A DNA stretch of 64,000 nt from positions 89,943 to 153,942 of the forward strand of contig NZ_QWGL01000002.1 of assembly GCF_003435375.1 (NCBI RefSeq), in the 5' to 3' direction. Made by a program: the position numbers and the translations under genes. The notes under the pieces were generated by a model. It was not told where the DNA came from. It worked only from the letters and a program-made list of their open reading frames with translations, and ran no database searches. Origin of the DNA: Clostridium sp. AM34-11AC (GTDB lineage Bacteria; Bacillota; Clostridia; Lachnospirales; Lachnospiraceae). This document shows positions 16,444-24,160 of this stretch, in pieces. Each line of letters opens with the position of its first letter. The first letter of the stretch is position 1.

Positions 16444-17625
16444 ATGGCAAGATTTACATTACCGAGAGACATTTATCATGGAAAAGGATGTCTGGAAGAA
16501 CTGAAGAATCTGAAGGGAAAGAAAGCATTTCTCGTAGTAGGCGGCGGTTCTATGAAACGCCAGGGATTCCTTGACAAGGCTGTTCATTACTTAAAAGACG
16601 GTGGAATGGAAGTTGAAGTTTTTGAGGGCGTAGAACCGGATCCGTCGGTGGAGACCGTTATGAGAGGCGCGGAAGCGATGCGCAGATTTGAGCCGGACTG
16701 GATCGTATCCATGGGCGGCGGATCCCCAATCGATGCGGCGAAGGCGATGTGGGTGTTCTATGAGTACCCGGAGACTACATTTGAAGATCTGATCACTCCG
16801 TTCAGCTTCCCGGAACTGAGACAGAAAGCGAAATTCGCGGCGATTCCGTCCACATCCGGTACAGCTACCGAGGTGACCGCGTTCTCTGTTATCACAAACT
16901 ATCAGACAGGAGTGAAATATCCGCTGGCTGACTTTAATATCACCCCGGATGTAGCGATCGTAGATCCAGATCTCGTTATGGGACTTCCGGTGAAACAGGT
17001 TGCCTATACCGGTATGGATGCCCTGACCCATGCGATCGAGGCATACGTCTCCACATTAAACGGACCGTTTACGGATCCGCTGGCACTTCAGGCGATCGAG
17101 ATGGTTCTGGAATACCTTCCGGCATCTTACAATGGAAATACCCATGCGAGAGAGGAGATGCATTACGCGCAGTGTCTCGCGGGAATGGCATTCTCCAATG
17201 CGCTTCTTGGAATCGTTCACTCTATGGCCCACAAGACGGGAGCTGCATTCTCCACCGGACATATTCCGCACGGATGCGCGAACGCGATCTATCTTCCGTA
17301 TGTTATCCAGTATAACGCGAAGGATACCGTCGCAGCTGATCGTTACGCGGAGATCGCAAGAAGAATGGGATTAGAGGGAAGATCCAGACAGGCCCTGATC
17401 AACAGTCTCTGCGCGAAGATCAATGAATTCAATGAGAAGCTGAATATTCCGAAGACATTGAAAGAATTCGGTATCAATGAGGACGAATTTAAGGAGAAGG
17501 TGGACCGTATCGCGGAACTCGCAGTGGGCGATGCATGTACCGGATCGAACCCGAGAGAGATCGATCCTGCGAATATGGCGAAGCTGCTTACCTGCACATA
17601 TTACGGAACTGAAGTTGACTTTTGA
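16444..17625 (+). CDS. Iron-containing alcohol dehydrogenase
   Basis: A 393-residue group III (Fe-type) alcohol dehydrogenase, which reduces an aldehyde to an alcohol with NAD(P)H during fermentation. The nucleotide-binding GGGSPIDAAKA is at about residues 97-107. Metal ligands are expected at the Asp and His of ADFNITPDVAIVDPD, TGMDALTHAIEA, GIVHSMAHKTG and IPHGCAN. It resembles butanol dehydrogenases; substrate is unproven. The tandem Rex sites at the promoter fit a role in recycling NADH. Confidence 0.9.
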   Translation: MARFTLPRDIYHGKGCLEELKNLKGKKAFLVVGGGSMKRQGFLDKAVHYLKDGGMEVEVFEGVEPDPSVETVMRGAEAMRRFEPDWIVSMGGGSPIDAAKAMWVFYEYPETTFEDLITPFSFPELRQKAKFAAIPSTSGTATEVTAFSVITNYQTGVKYPLADFNITPDVAIVDPDLVMGLPVKQVAYTGMDALTHAIEAYVSTLNGPFTDPLALQAIEMVLEYLPASYNGNTHAREEMHYAQCLAGMAFSNALLGIVHSMAHKTGAAFSTGHIPHGCANAIYLPYVIQYNAKDTVAADRYAEIARRMGLEGRSRQALINSLCAKINEFNEKLNIPKTLKEFGINEDEFKEKVDRIAELAVGDACTGSNPREIDPANMAKLLTCTYYGTEVDF

Positions 17626-17733
17626 CGATAATTTGAGATGCAGCTGTGAGGGTGCTAAGCAGCTGCTGGAAAGATTATCCGCATAATACAAATATTGTGG
17701 TGTAATCAGATCTTGTAAGGAGATCGAATTGGG

Positions 17734-17775
17734 AAAATCTCTGCCGGGAATATTCGGCAGAGATTTTCTGTTTGC
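17734..17775 (+). terminator. Terminator of the alcohol dehydrogenase gene
   Basis: AAAATCTCTGCC pairs GGCAGAGATTTT (12 bp, loop 10 nt), followed by CTGTTT. Confidence 0.75.
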
Positions 17776-17777
17776 AG

Positions 17778-17910
17778 GTTACTGTTCACGCCTTGCGCAA
17801 ACAGTAACTGATTTTGCCGATGCTTCGCATTCCGAATCGGCAAAATCCACTACCACCACTGTATTGTACGGAATTTTCAGTTCAGAAAATTCCTACCCGT
17901 GTACAGTAAC
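17778..17910 (+). repeat. R2 repeat, copy 1 (133 bp, MITE-like)
   Basis: Ends are GTTACTGT and ACAGTAAC, flanked by near-identical 8-mers GTTTGCAG and GTTTCCAG (likely target duplication). It folds into three hairpins, including GATTTTGCCGAT/ATCGGCAAAATC. It is identical over 133 bp to the core of copy 2 at 20313-20445. No coding capacity. Confidence 0.85.
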
Positions 17911-17950
17911 GTTTCCAGGATATATCAAGCGAGGTTTTTCTATCATTCTA

Positions 17951-17979
17951 TTGACTTTCTGTAGAAGCCACTCTATAAT
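17951..17979 (+). promoter_or_regulatory. Promoter of the DegV gene
   Basis: TTGACT, 17 bp, TATAAT, directly downstream of R2 copy 1. With the terminator and repeat this accounts for the whole 17626-18054 gap. Confidence 0.85.
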
Positions 17980-18054
17980 ATATGGTATTGAATACTACAT
18001 CACAGGGAAAAATAAATGAGAACTGTGATAGGGAATAGAGCTGGAGGAAGCAGT

Positions 18055-18897
18055 ATGAATTATAGAATTATTGGGGATAGCTGCATGGATCTTACCGAGG
18101 AGCAGAGGAAGGACCCGCATTTTACCCTGATCCCGTTTACGCTTATGGTGGAAGACCACCAGTTTGTCGACGATAAGAATTTTAACCAGAAGGAATTCTT
18201 AAAGATCGTAAAGGAAAGCCCGGAGTGTCCGAAGACTGCATGCCCGTCTCCGGAGACATTTAAGGAAGCTTACTGCTGCGAGGAGGAGAATGTATTTGTT
18301 ATTACGATCTCTTCCCACCTGAGCGGATGCTATAACAGTGCGGTTCTCGCAAAGAATCTTTATGAGGAAGAGTTTGGAACCGGAAAGAAGAATATCGTGG
18401 TGATCGATTCTGAGTCTGCTTCTACCGGAGAAGTAAATCTCGCGCTTTATGTTCAGGAACTCTGTGAGCAGGATATTCCGTTTGAAGAGATTGTAAAGAA
18501 AACTCTCGAGTACCGCGACAGACAGAAGACGTATTTCGTTCTGGAAACTCTGGATACATTGAGAAAGAACGGACGACTCACCGGACTTCAGGCGTTCTTC
18601 GCGACAAAATTAAACATTAAGCCTGTTATGGGTGCGGATCACGGCGTGATCATCAAACTGGATCAGGCCCGCGGAATCCAGAAGGCACTTCAGAGAATGG
18701 TGGAGATCGTTGTGAAAGATGCAGGAACAGTGGAAGATAAGTGTCTTACGATCGCTCACTGTAATGCGCCGGAACGTGCCCAGTATGTAAAAGAAAAATT
18801 TGAACAGGCCGCAAAGTTCAAAAAGATCATTGTGACCGAGACAGCCGGACTTGCTACCGTTTATGCAGGGGACGGCGGAATCATTGTGGCAGTGTAA
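18055..18897 (+). CDS. DegV family fatty-acid-binding protein
   Basis: A 280-residue DegV/FakB-like protein that binds a fatty acid, probably presenting it to a fatty-acid kinase. Typical motifs are DSCMDLT (residues 8-14), ITISSHLSGCYNSA, VVIDSESASTG and LRKNGRLTG. The start at 18055 follows GGAGGAAG. The TAA stop is supplied by the terminal GTAACTG of an inserted R1 repeat; the target duplication on the far side (GTGGCAGT then ATAA) shows that the original stop codon gave the same last residues. No fakA is in view. Confidence 0.9.
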   Translation: MNYRIIGDSCMDLTEEQRKDPHFTLIPFTLMVEDHQFVDDKNFNQKEFLKIVKESPECPKTACPSPETFKEAYCCEEENVFVITISSHLSGCYNSAVLAKNLYEEEFGTGKKNIVVIDSESASTGEVNLALYVQELCEQDIPFEEIVKKTLEYRDRQKTYFVLETLDTLRKNGRLTGLQAFFATKLNIKPVMGADHGVIIKLDQARGIQKALQRMVEIVVKDAGTVEDKCLTIAHCNAPERAQYVKEKFEQAAKFKKIIVTETAGLATVYAGDGGIIVAV

Positions 18898-19027
18898 CTG
18901 TTCAGTAGGTCTGCGCACTTGCTGCGCTGACCGTAAGAAAACATAGGCTGGAAGGCAAAAATCCCATCAGCGAAGCTGATCTGGAATGGATTTTTGCACG
19001 TAACTATGAAGGTACTGAATAGTTACG
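18894..19027 (+). repeat. R1 repeat, copy A (134 bp, MITE-like)
   Basis: The element starts GTAACTGTTCAGTA and ends with its inverse (one mismatch). It is flanked on both sides by the exact 8-mer GTGGCAGT (18886-18893 and 19028-19035), a target-site duplication. It is noncoding, with internal hairpins. It sits at the degV stop codon. Confidence 0.9.
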
Positions 19028-19058
19028 TGGCAGTATAAATAATGGAAAAGAAATGATA

Positions 19059-19114
19059 AAGGCGTTCGATCCACCCGGAGAAAAATCCGGATGATGGATT
19101 TAACGCCTTTTTTA
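19059..19114 (+). terminator. Terminator of the DegV gene
   Basis: AAAGGCGTT pairs AACGCCTTT, with further inner pairing (CCGGA/TCCGG), followed by T6. It lies beyond the inserted R1 copy. Confidence 0.75.
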
Positions 19115-19116
19115 TG

Positions 19117-19244
19117 TAGCAGGAAATTCCCTGTTACATAAAAAGGCACTGACGTGCCAAAGATGCGCACTCGCGCGAAGATGTAGACTGTCGCAAGCGA
19201 CCGCACGAGGCGCAGGAATGTGACAAGGCACATTCATTTTATCG
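19117..19244. repeat. R3 structured repeat, copy 1
   Basis: Five or six small hairpins follow each other here (for example GGCAC/GTGCC, GTCGC/GCGAC, GAATGT/GCACATTC). A ~50-bp part around GCGCGAAGATGTAGA is shared with 27840-27895. Noncoding. Confidence 0.5.
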
Positions 19245-19258
19245 AAATGAGAAAGCAG

Positions 19259-20191
19259 TTACAGGTCCATCCCCTGAAAAATATGATGTTCCTTTAAATA
19301 TTTTGCAATGGAATTCAAAACCAGTCTTTTATTCCCGCTCCATTCCGGTGCGATCAGGATCGACTTTGGCCCGTCGCCGCTGATCCGATGGATCACAGTT
19401 TCCTGTGGGAGGATTTTTAAGCAGTCACCGATCAGTTCCAGATATTCCGGCAGTTCCAGTGTTTGAAACCTGCCGGATGCATAAAGATCGGCAAGATCTG
19501 TCCCCTTTAACACATGAAGGAGCTGCAGCTTGATCCCATCCACATGGAGCTTTCCAAGGTAATTTACAGTTTCCAGCATCTGTTCCCTCGACTCTCCGGG
19601 AAGTCCGAGGATCACATGGACGATCACCGTGAGTCCGGCAGCCTTTAACCTGCGGTAGGCATCCTCAAAAACAGGGAGCGCATATCCCCGGCGGATGAGT
19701 TTTGCCGTATCCTCATGGATCGTCTGCAGACCGAGCTCTATCCAGACCGGTTTTTCTTTATTTAACCGGGAAAGAAGCTCTACGGTTTCATCCGGGAGGC
19801 AGTCCGGCCGTGTGCCGATAGAGAGCGCGCAGATCTCCGGGAGAGAGATTGCCTCAGAAAAGAGTTGTTTCAGATAGGAGAGCGGGGCATATGTGTTTGT
19901 GTATGACTGGAAATATGCGATATAGGCAGCGTCATCTCCTGAGATCTTCCGGCTGACGCGGGCCTTCGCAAGGTCAGCCTGCTTTCTAAGGGATCCGGCC
20001 TGCTTTTCTGCAAAATCACCGGATCCGCCGGCACTGCAAAAGATACAGCCGCCTCTTCCCAGTGTGCCATCCCGGTTTGGACATGTCATGCCGCCGTCCA
20101 GAGCGAGTTTATAGACTTTTTTCCCAAATATCTTTTTTAATTCATAGTCGAGAGAGTGGTACGGTTTGCCATTCCAGTCTGTCTGAAGCAT
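19259..20191 (-). CDS. YhcC-like (TIGR01212) radical SAM protein
   Basis: A 310-residue radical SAM enzyme of the YhcC/TIGR01212 type, whose reaction is not established. The cluster cysteines are in GGMTCPNRDGTLGRGGCIFCSAGG (about residues 25-47). SAM-contact regions such as IGTRPDCLP, WIELGLQTIHEDT and HVILGLPGE follow in the usual order. The start at 20191 is preferred over an upstream ATG because AAAGGAT precedes it by 7 nt and the family begins there. It stands alone. Confidence 0.85.
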   Translation of the reverse strand: MLQTDWNGKPYHSLDYELKKIFGKKVYKLALDGGMTCPNRDGTLGRGGCIFCSAGGSGDFAEKQAGSLRKQADLAKARVSRKISGDDAAYIAYFQSYTNTYAPLSYLKQLFSEAISLPEICALSIGTRPDCLPDETVELLSRLNKEKPVWIELGLQTIHEDTAKLIRRGYALPVFEDAYRRLKAAGLTVIVHVILGLPGESREQMLETVNYLGKLHVDGIKLQLLHVLKGTDLADLYASGRFQTLELPEYLELIGDCLKILPQETVIHRISGDGPKSILIAPEWSGNKRLVLNSIAKYLKEHHIFQGMDL

Positions 20192-20288
20192 AAAACAGAT
20201 CCTTTCAAAAAATAAGTTTTCCTTGCAACACATATACGAGGTATTATATAATAATAAGAGGTTTCTTTTCAACCTGATTTCCGGAAAA

Positions 20289-20460
20289 GTTACTGCGCCT
20301 GCTTTGCGCGTAGTTACTGTTCACGCCTTGCGCAAACAGTAACTGATTTTGCCGATGCTTCGCATTCCGAATCGGCAAAATCCACTACCACCACTGTATT
20401 GTACGGAATTTTCAGTTCAGAAAATTCCTACCCGTGTACAGTAACTGTGGGTACAGTAAC
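20289..20460 (+). repeat. R2 repeat, copy 2 (extended form, 172 bp)
   Basis: The outer ends GTTACTG and GTACAGTAAC are flanked by perfect 8-bp duplications CCGGAAAA (20281-20288 and 20461-20468). Inside, 20313-20445 is identical to copy 1 at 17778. The extra 24 bp on the left and 15 bp on the right repeat end-like sequence, suggesting a nested or end-duplicated insertion. With this repeat the 20192-20552 gap is explained. Confidence 0.85.
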
Positions 20461-20552
20461 CCGGAAAACACAGCAAAGCTTCCGGACAAGATGCTGGCTG
20501 TGAAGAAAATTAAAATATCCGCCAAAGCGGATCGAAAAGGAGAACTGGGGTT

Positions 20553-21839
20553 ATGGATAGAGAAGCTGCAAAGAAAGCATTACAGAGCGCGAAAGCGACC
20601 GGATTTTTTACAGAAATGTATGGGGACGGTGCCGCTGAGAATGAAAAGCGCTATGAGCATGTTCTTGAGGGATTCGAAAAGTCATTCGGGGGGGATCAGG
20701 TGAGTCTTTTTACTTCCGCAGGACGTACCGAGATCAGCGGAAACCACACAGACCACAATAATGGAAAAGTTCTGGCTGGAAGCATCAACCTTGACTGTGT
20801 TGCCTGCGCGGCGGCAAACGGAACCGATGAGATCCACATTATCAGTGAGACATACAGCCAGAAATTCACGATCAATATCAAAAATTTAAAGCCGAGCGAC
20901 AAGATGGCCGGAACCATCGACCTGACAAAGGGAATGCTGGCCGGATTTCAGGAGATGGGATATCAGATCGGCGGCTTTGATGCTTATATCACAAGCAACG
21001 TGATCAGCGCCGCCGGAGTCAGCTCCTCCGCTTCCTACGAAATGCTGATCTGTTCCATGATCAACGAGTTCTTCAATGACGGAAAAGTGGACGTCGTTAC
21101 ATATGCCCATGTCGGCAAATACGCGGAGAACAAATACTGGAATAAAGGTTCAGGTCTTCTCGACCAGATGGCATGCGCGGTGGGCGGCATGATCACCATC
21201 GACTTCAAGAATCCTTTAGAACCGGTTGTTGAGAAACTCAACTATGATTTCGGTGCTCAGGATCACAGCCTGATCATTGTCCAGACCGGAAAAGGCCATG
21301 CGGACTTAAGCGCTGAGTATTCCTCCATCCCGAATGAGATGAAGAGGGTGGCAGCCGTGTTTGGAAAGGAAGTCTGCGCGGAGATCACGGAACAGGAAGT
21401 GATCGAAAATGCGGCGAAAGTGAGAAAAGAGGCGGGTGACCGCGCGTTCTTACGTGCCCTTCACTTCTTTGAGGAGAACAAGCGTGTTGAAAAACAGGTT
21501 CAGGCATTAAAGGAGAACCGTTTTGACGAATTCTTAAGCCTGATCACTGAATCCGGAAATTCTTCCTGGAAATGGCTCCAGAACTGCTATGTTCCGGGAT
21601 CTGAGGAGCAGGGGATCACTTCCGCGTTAGCGCTCACAGAGTTATTTATCAAGGAAAAAGGCTGCGGCGCATGCCGTGTTCACGGCGGCGGATTTGCGGG
21701 CGTTATTATGGCGATGCTGCCGAATTCCGTGACAGACGAGTACATCGCTTATATTGAAAAGGCAATGGGAGAGGGAAGCGCATACCGTATGAGCATCCGC
21801 CCGTACGGAGCGGTATGCGTGGACGGATATATCGCATGA
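20553..21839 (+). CDS. galK: Galactokinase (GHMP kinase family)
   Basis: A 428-residue GHMP sugar kinase that would phosphorylate galactose at C1. The galactokinase signature is GRTEISGNHTDHNNGKVLAGSI (about residues 58-79), the phosphate-binding loop SAAGVSSSASYEML (about 151-164) and the third motif RVHGGGFAGVI near residue 375. It is slightly longer than GalK of model organisms. No galT or galE is adjacent; the next gene overlaps by ATGA and encodes a TAXI lipoprotein. A related sugar substrate is possible. Confidence 0.8.
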   Translation: MDREAAKKALQSAKATGFFTEMYGDGAAENEKRYEHVLEGFEKSFGGDQVSLFTSAGRTEISGNHTDHNNGKVLAGSINLDCVACAAANGTDEIHIISETYSQKFTINIKNLKPSDKMAGTIDLTKGMLAGFQEMGYQIGGFDAYITSNVISAAGVSSSASYEMLICSMINEFFNDGKVDVVTYAHVGKYAENKYWNKGSGLLDQMACAVGGMITIDFKNPLEPVVEKLNYDFGAQDHSLIIVQTGKGHADLSAEYSSIPNEMKRVAAVFGKEVCAEITEQEVIENAAKVRKEAGDRAFLRALHFFEENKRVEKQVQALKENRFDEFLSLITESGNSSWKWLQNCYVPGSEEQGITSALALTELFIKEKGCGACRVHGGGFAGVIMAMLPNSVTDEYIAYIEKAMGEGSAYRMSIRPYGAVCVDGYIA

Positions 21840-22813
21840 ATCGGAGACACGCACGGAGCCTGATTCTTATAGCTGCCGCTTCCGGTGTATTGACTGCATG
21901 CTCAAAGCCGGATCCCGGTATGGGGGAGACGAGAAAACTCATTATGGGGACCTTCACTGAGGACAGCGTGACTGACCGGGCTGGAAAAGCCGTGGCGGCG
22001 ACCATCAGCAACACAGTTCCCGGAGTCTATGTGGAGACCTGGCCGTCAAAAGGCGCCTATATGAATATAGAGCATCTGTTTGACGGGACATATGATCTCG
22101 TGATCGTTCCGGCTGGGGCAGCTTACGAGGCGTATACGGGAACCGGTGCCTGTGAGGGAGAAAAAAAGGAAAAACTTCGTGCAGTAGCGGCATGTTATCC
22201 GATCGTCTCCACGTGGATATCCCCGAAGAAACTGGGACTTTCGAAGGTACAGGAACTGAAGGGGCATCCGCTTGCCGTGGGAAATGAAGGTTCTGAGACG
22301 GCAAAGGTATCCGGAGAAGTGTTTGATGTCCTTGGAATCGACAAGGAGAACACGGAGATCTGGTATTATGGGATCCAGGGTGGAGCCGACGGGGTCCGGG
22401 ACCAGTGGGCTGACGGGATCCATGCGTTCACGGAGTCCCCTGTCCCGGTTTACCAGGAGCTGGCGGCAGAGGATGGGATCCGGTTCTTATCCTACACGGA
22501 CGAAGAACTGGATGAGATCTTAGACGGCCATCCGGAATACAGTAAGATCAAAGTTCCGGCAGGGACTTATGAAAATCAGGACGATGAGGTCGGGACCTTC
22601 TGCGAAAAAGTCCTTGTCTGCGTGTCTGCGGATATGGATGAAGACCTTGTTCATGAGATCGCCTGGGCATTGGAGGTCAACGGACCGGTGTATACAGCCG
22701 GAGAACCGTTTATGCGGGCGATGGATGACAGGGAGTTCCGGGCTTCTGAGATCCCGATTCCACTTCATGACGGAGCAAAACGGTATTATGAGGAGCAGGG
22801 ATATTTCAAATAG
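21836..22813 (+). CDS. TAXI-family solute-binding lipoprotein
   Basis: A 325-residue exported lipoprotein (lipobox LTAC, Cys about residue 21) that resembles the TAXI subfamily of TRAP-transporter binding proteins: GTFTEDSV, AYMNIEHLFDGTYDLVIVPAG, LRAVAACYP, LAVGNEGSETA and the YYEEQGYFK end. TAXI proteins usually work with a large 4TM-12TM permease, but none is adjacent. The start overlaps the galactokinase stop (ATGA), so the two are co-translated. Whether it delivers a sugar or a dicarboxylate cannot be said. Confidence 0.8.
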   Translation: MNRRHARSLILIAAASGVLTACSKPDPGMGETRKLIMGTFTEDSVTDRAGKAVAATISNTVPGVYVETWPSKGAYMNIEHLFDGTYDLVIVPAGAAYEAYTGTGACEGEKKEKLRAVAACYPIVSTWISPKKLGLSKVQELKGHPLAVGNEGSETAKVSGEVFDVLGIDKENTEIWYYGIQGGADGVRDQWADGIHAFTESPVPVYQELAAEDGIRFLSYTDEELDEILDGHPEYSKIKVPAGTYENQDDEVGTFCEKVLVCVSADMDEDLVHEIAWALEVNGPVYTAGEPFMRAMDDREFRASEIPIPLHDGAKRYYEEQGYFK

Positions 22814-22824
22814 TAAAATATTCC

Positions 22825-22957
22825 GTAACTGTTCAGTAGGTCTGCGCATTTACTGCGCTGACCGTAAGAAAACTTAGAATAGAAGGCAAAAATCCTATCG
22901 GCACAGCCGATTTGGAATGGATTTTTGCGCGTAACTGTGAGGGTACTGAACAGTTAC
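22825..22957 (+). repeat. R1 repeat, copy B (133 bp)
   Basis: Perfect 14-bp terminal inverted repeats GTAACTGTTCAGTA. Flanks are AATATTCC (22817-22824) and AATATCCC (22958-22965), an 8-bp target duplication with one change. It sits 12 bp after the TAXI stop codon. Confidence 0.9.
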
Positions 22958-23013
22958 AATATCCCTCAAAATAACAAGCGGTCTTATAAGAGACCGGGAA
23001 AAGGAGATGTCCT

Positions 23014-23964
23014 ATGTTGTACAAAGAATTGATTGAATTATTTGACATGTTAGACAGCGCATCAGCGTCCGGCAGCGAGGTGGTGGAGTATTTTAGATCC
23101 ATCGATCCCATGTGTCAGGTGGAAACGTATCCGCTTGAAGGACCAAAAGGCCATACGGATATGGTGAGAATCCTGATTCCGGGAAAAAACGGAAAATCAA
23201 AGGGCGGAAACGCTGGAACGATCGGCATTCTCGGACGCCTCGGCGGTCTGGGGGCAAGACCGGAACAGATCGGGTTTGTCTCCGACGGTGACGGCGCATT
23301 GACAGCGTTAGCGGTTGCCGCAAAGCTTCTCAGAATGCAGGCAAAGGGCGATTTCCTTGAGGGCGACGTATTCGTATCTACGCATGTCTGCCCGGACGCT
23401 CCGACAGCTCCCCATGAACCGGTGCCGTTTATGAACTCCCCGGTGGAGACCTGGCAGGTGAATAAGGAGGAAGTGACGGACGATCTGGACGCAGTTCTGG
23501 TTGTGGATACCACAAAGGGAAACAGGATCATCAACCACCGTGGATTCGCAATCTCACCGACGGTATGTCAGGGATATATTTTGAGAGTCAGCGAGGATCT
23601 TCTCGATGTGATGCAGATGACAACAGGAAAACTTCCTTATGTATTTGCTTTGACACAACAGGATATCACGCCTTATGGAAATGGAATCTTCCATTTAAAC
23701 AGCATCCTGCAGCCTGCGACGGCGACAAAAGCCCCGGTGGTAGGCGTTGCGATCACGACGGAGACGACCGTTGCCGGATGTGCAACGGGAGCTACCCATA
23801 TGGAAGATCTGGATGAGGCAGCCCGGTTTATGATCGAGTCGGCGAAGGCATTCGGAAGAGGAAAACTGAGTTTTCTGGATAAGGAGGAGTTTGCACGGAT
23901 CAAGGAGCTTTACGGCAACATGGAACACTTCCAGACGCTTGGAAAGAAGAGTGAAGAGGCGTAA
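23014..23964 (+). CDS. DUF1177 family protein
   Basis: A 316-residue protein matching the DUF1177 pattern: LGRLGGLGARPEQIGFVSDGDGA, FVSTHVCPDAPTAPHEPVPFMNSPVE, VVDTTKGNRIINHRGFAISPTV and GYILRVSEDLLD. The His/Asp/Glu pattern recalls metallopeptidase-like folds, but no activity is established. Ribosome site AAAGGAGA. It stands alone between an R1 repeat and the NlpC/P60 gene. Confidence 0.8.
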   Translation: MLYKELIELFDMLDSASASGSEVVEYFRSIDPMCQVETYPLEGPKGHTDMVRILIPGKNGKSKGGNAGTIGILGRLGGLGARPEQIGFVSDGDGALTALAVAAKLLRMQAKGDFLEGDVFVSTHVCPDAPTAPHEPVPFMNSPVETWQVNKEEVTDDLDAVLVVDTTKGNRIINHRGFAISPTVCQGYILRVSEDLLDVMQMTTGKLPYVFALTQQDITPYGNGIFHLNSILQPATATKAPVVGVAITTETTVAGCATGATHMEDLDEAARFMIESAKAFGRGKLSFLDKEEFARIKELYGNMEHFQTLGKKSEEA

Positions 23965-24063
23965 GCTTCGGGAAAAGATCCGGATCTCAGCTGGATTCCG
24001 GCAGCAGATGTAATTTTTTAAGAAATTTGACAGAAATTTATCATAAATCCCGGCGGAAAAAAT

Positions 24064-24119
24064 TTGACAGGTTCTGCCGGGATTGTTACAATTACGGGTA
24101 GAGCAAAAATTGTAACAAT
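24064..24119 (+). promoter_or_regulatory. Promoter with 12-bp operator-like palindrome for the NlpC/P60 gene
   Basis: TTGACA (24064), 17 bp, TACAAT (24087). A perfect inverted repeat ATTGTTACAATT / AATTGTAACAAT (24082-24093, 24108-24119) overlaps the -10 and start region. A GC-rich stem (ATCCCGGC/GCCGGGAT) lies across the spacer and could be the upstream terminator. Confidence 0.75.
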
Positions 24120-24160
24120 ATGCGATAACCGTCTATGGGACGGGGTGATGGAGAACATAC

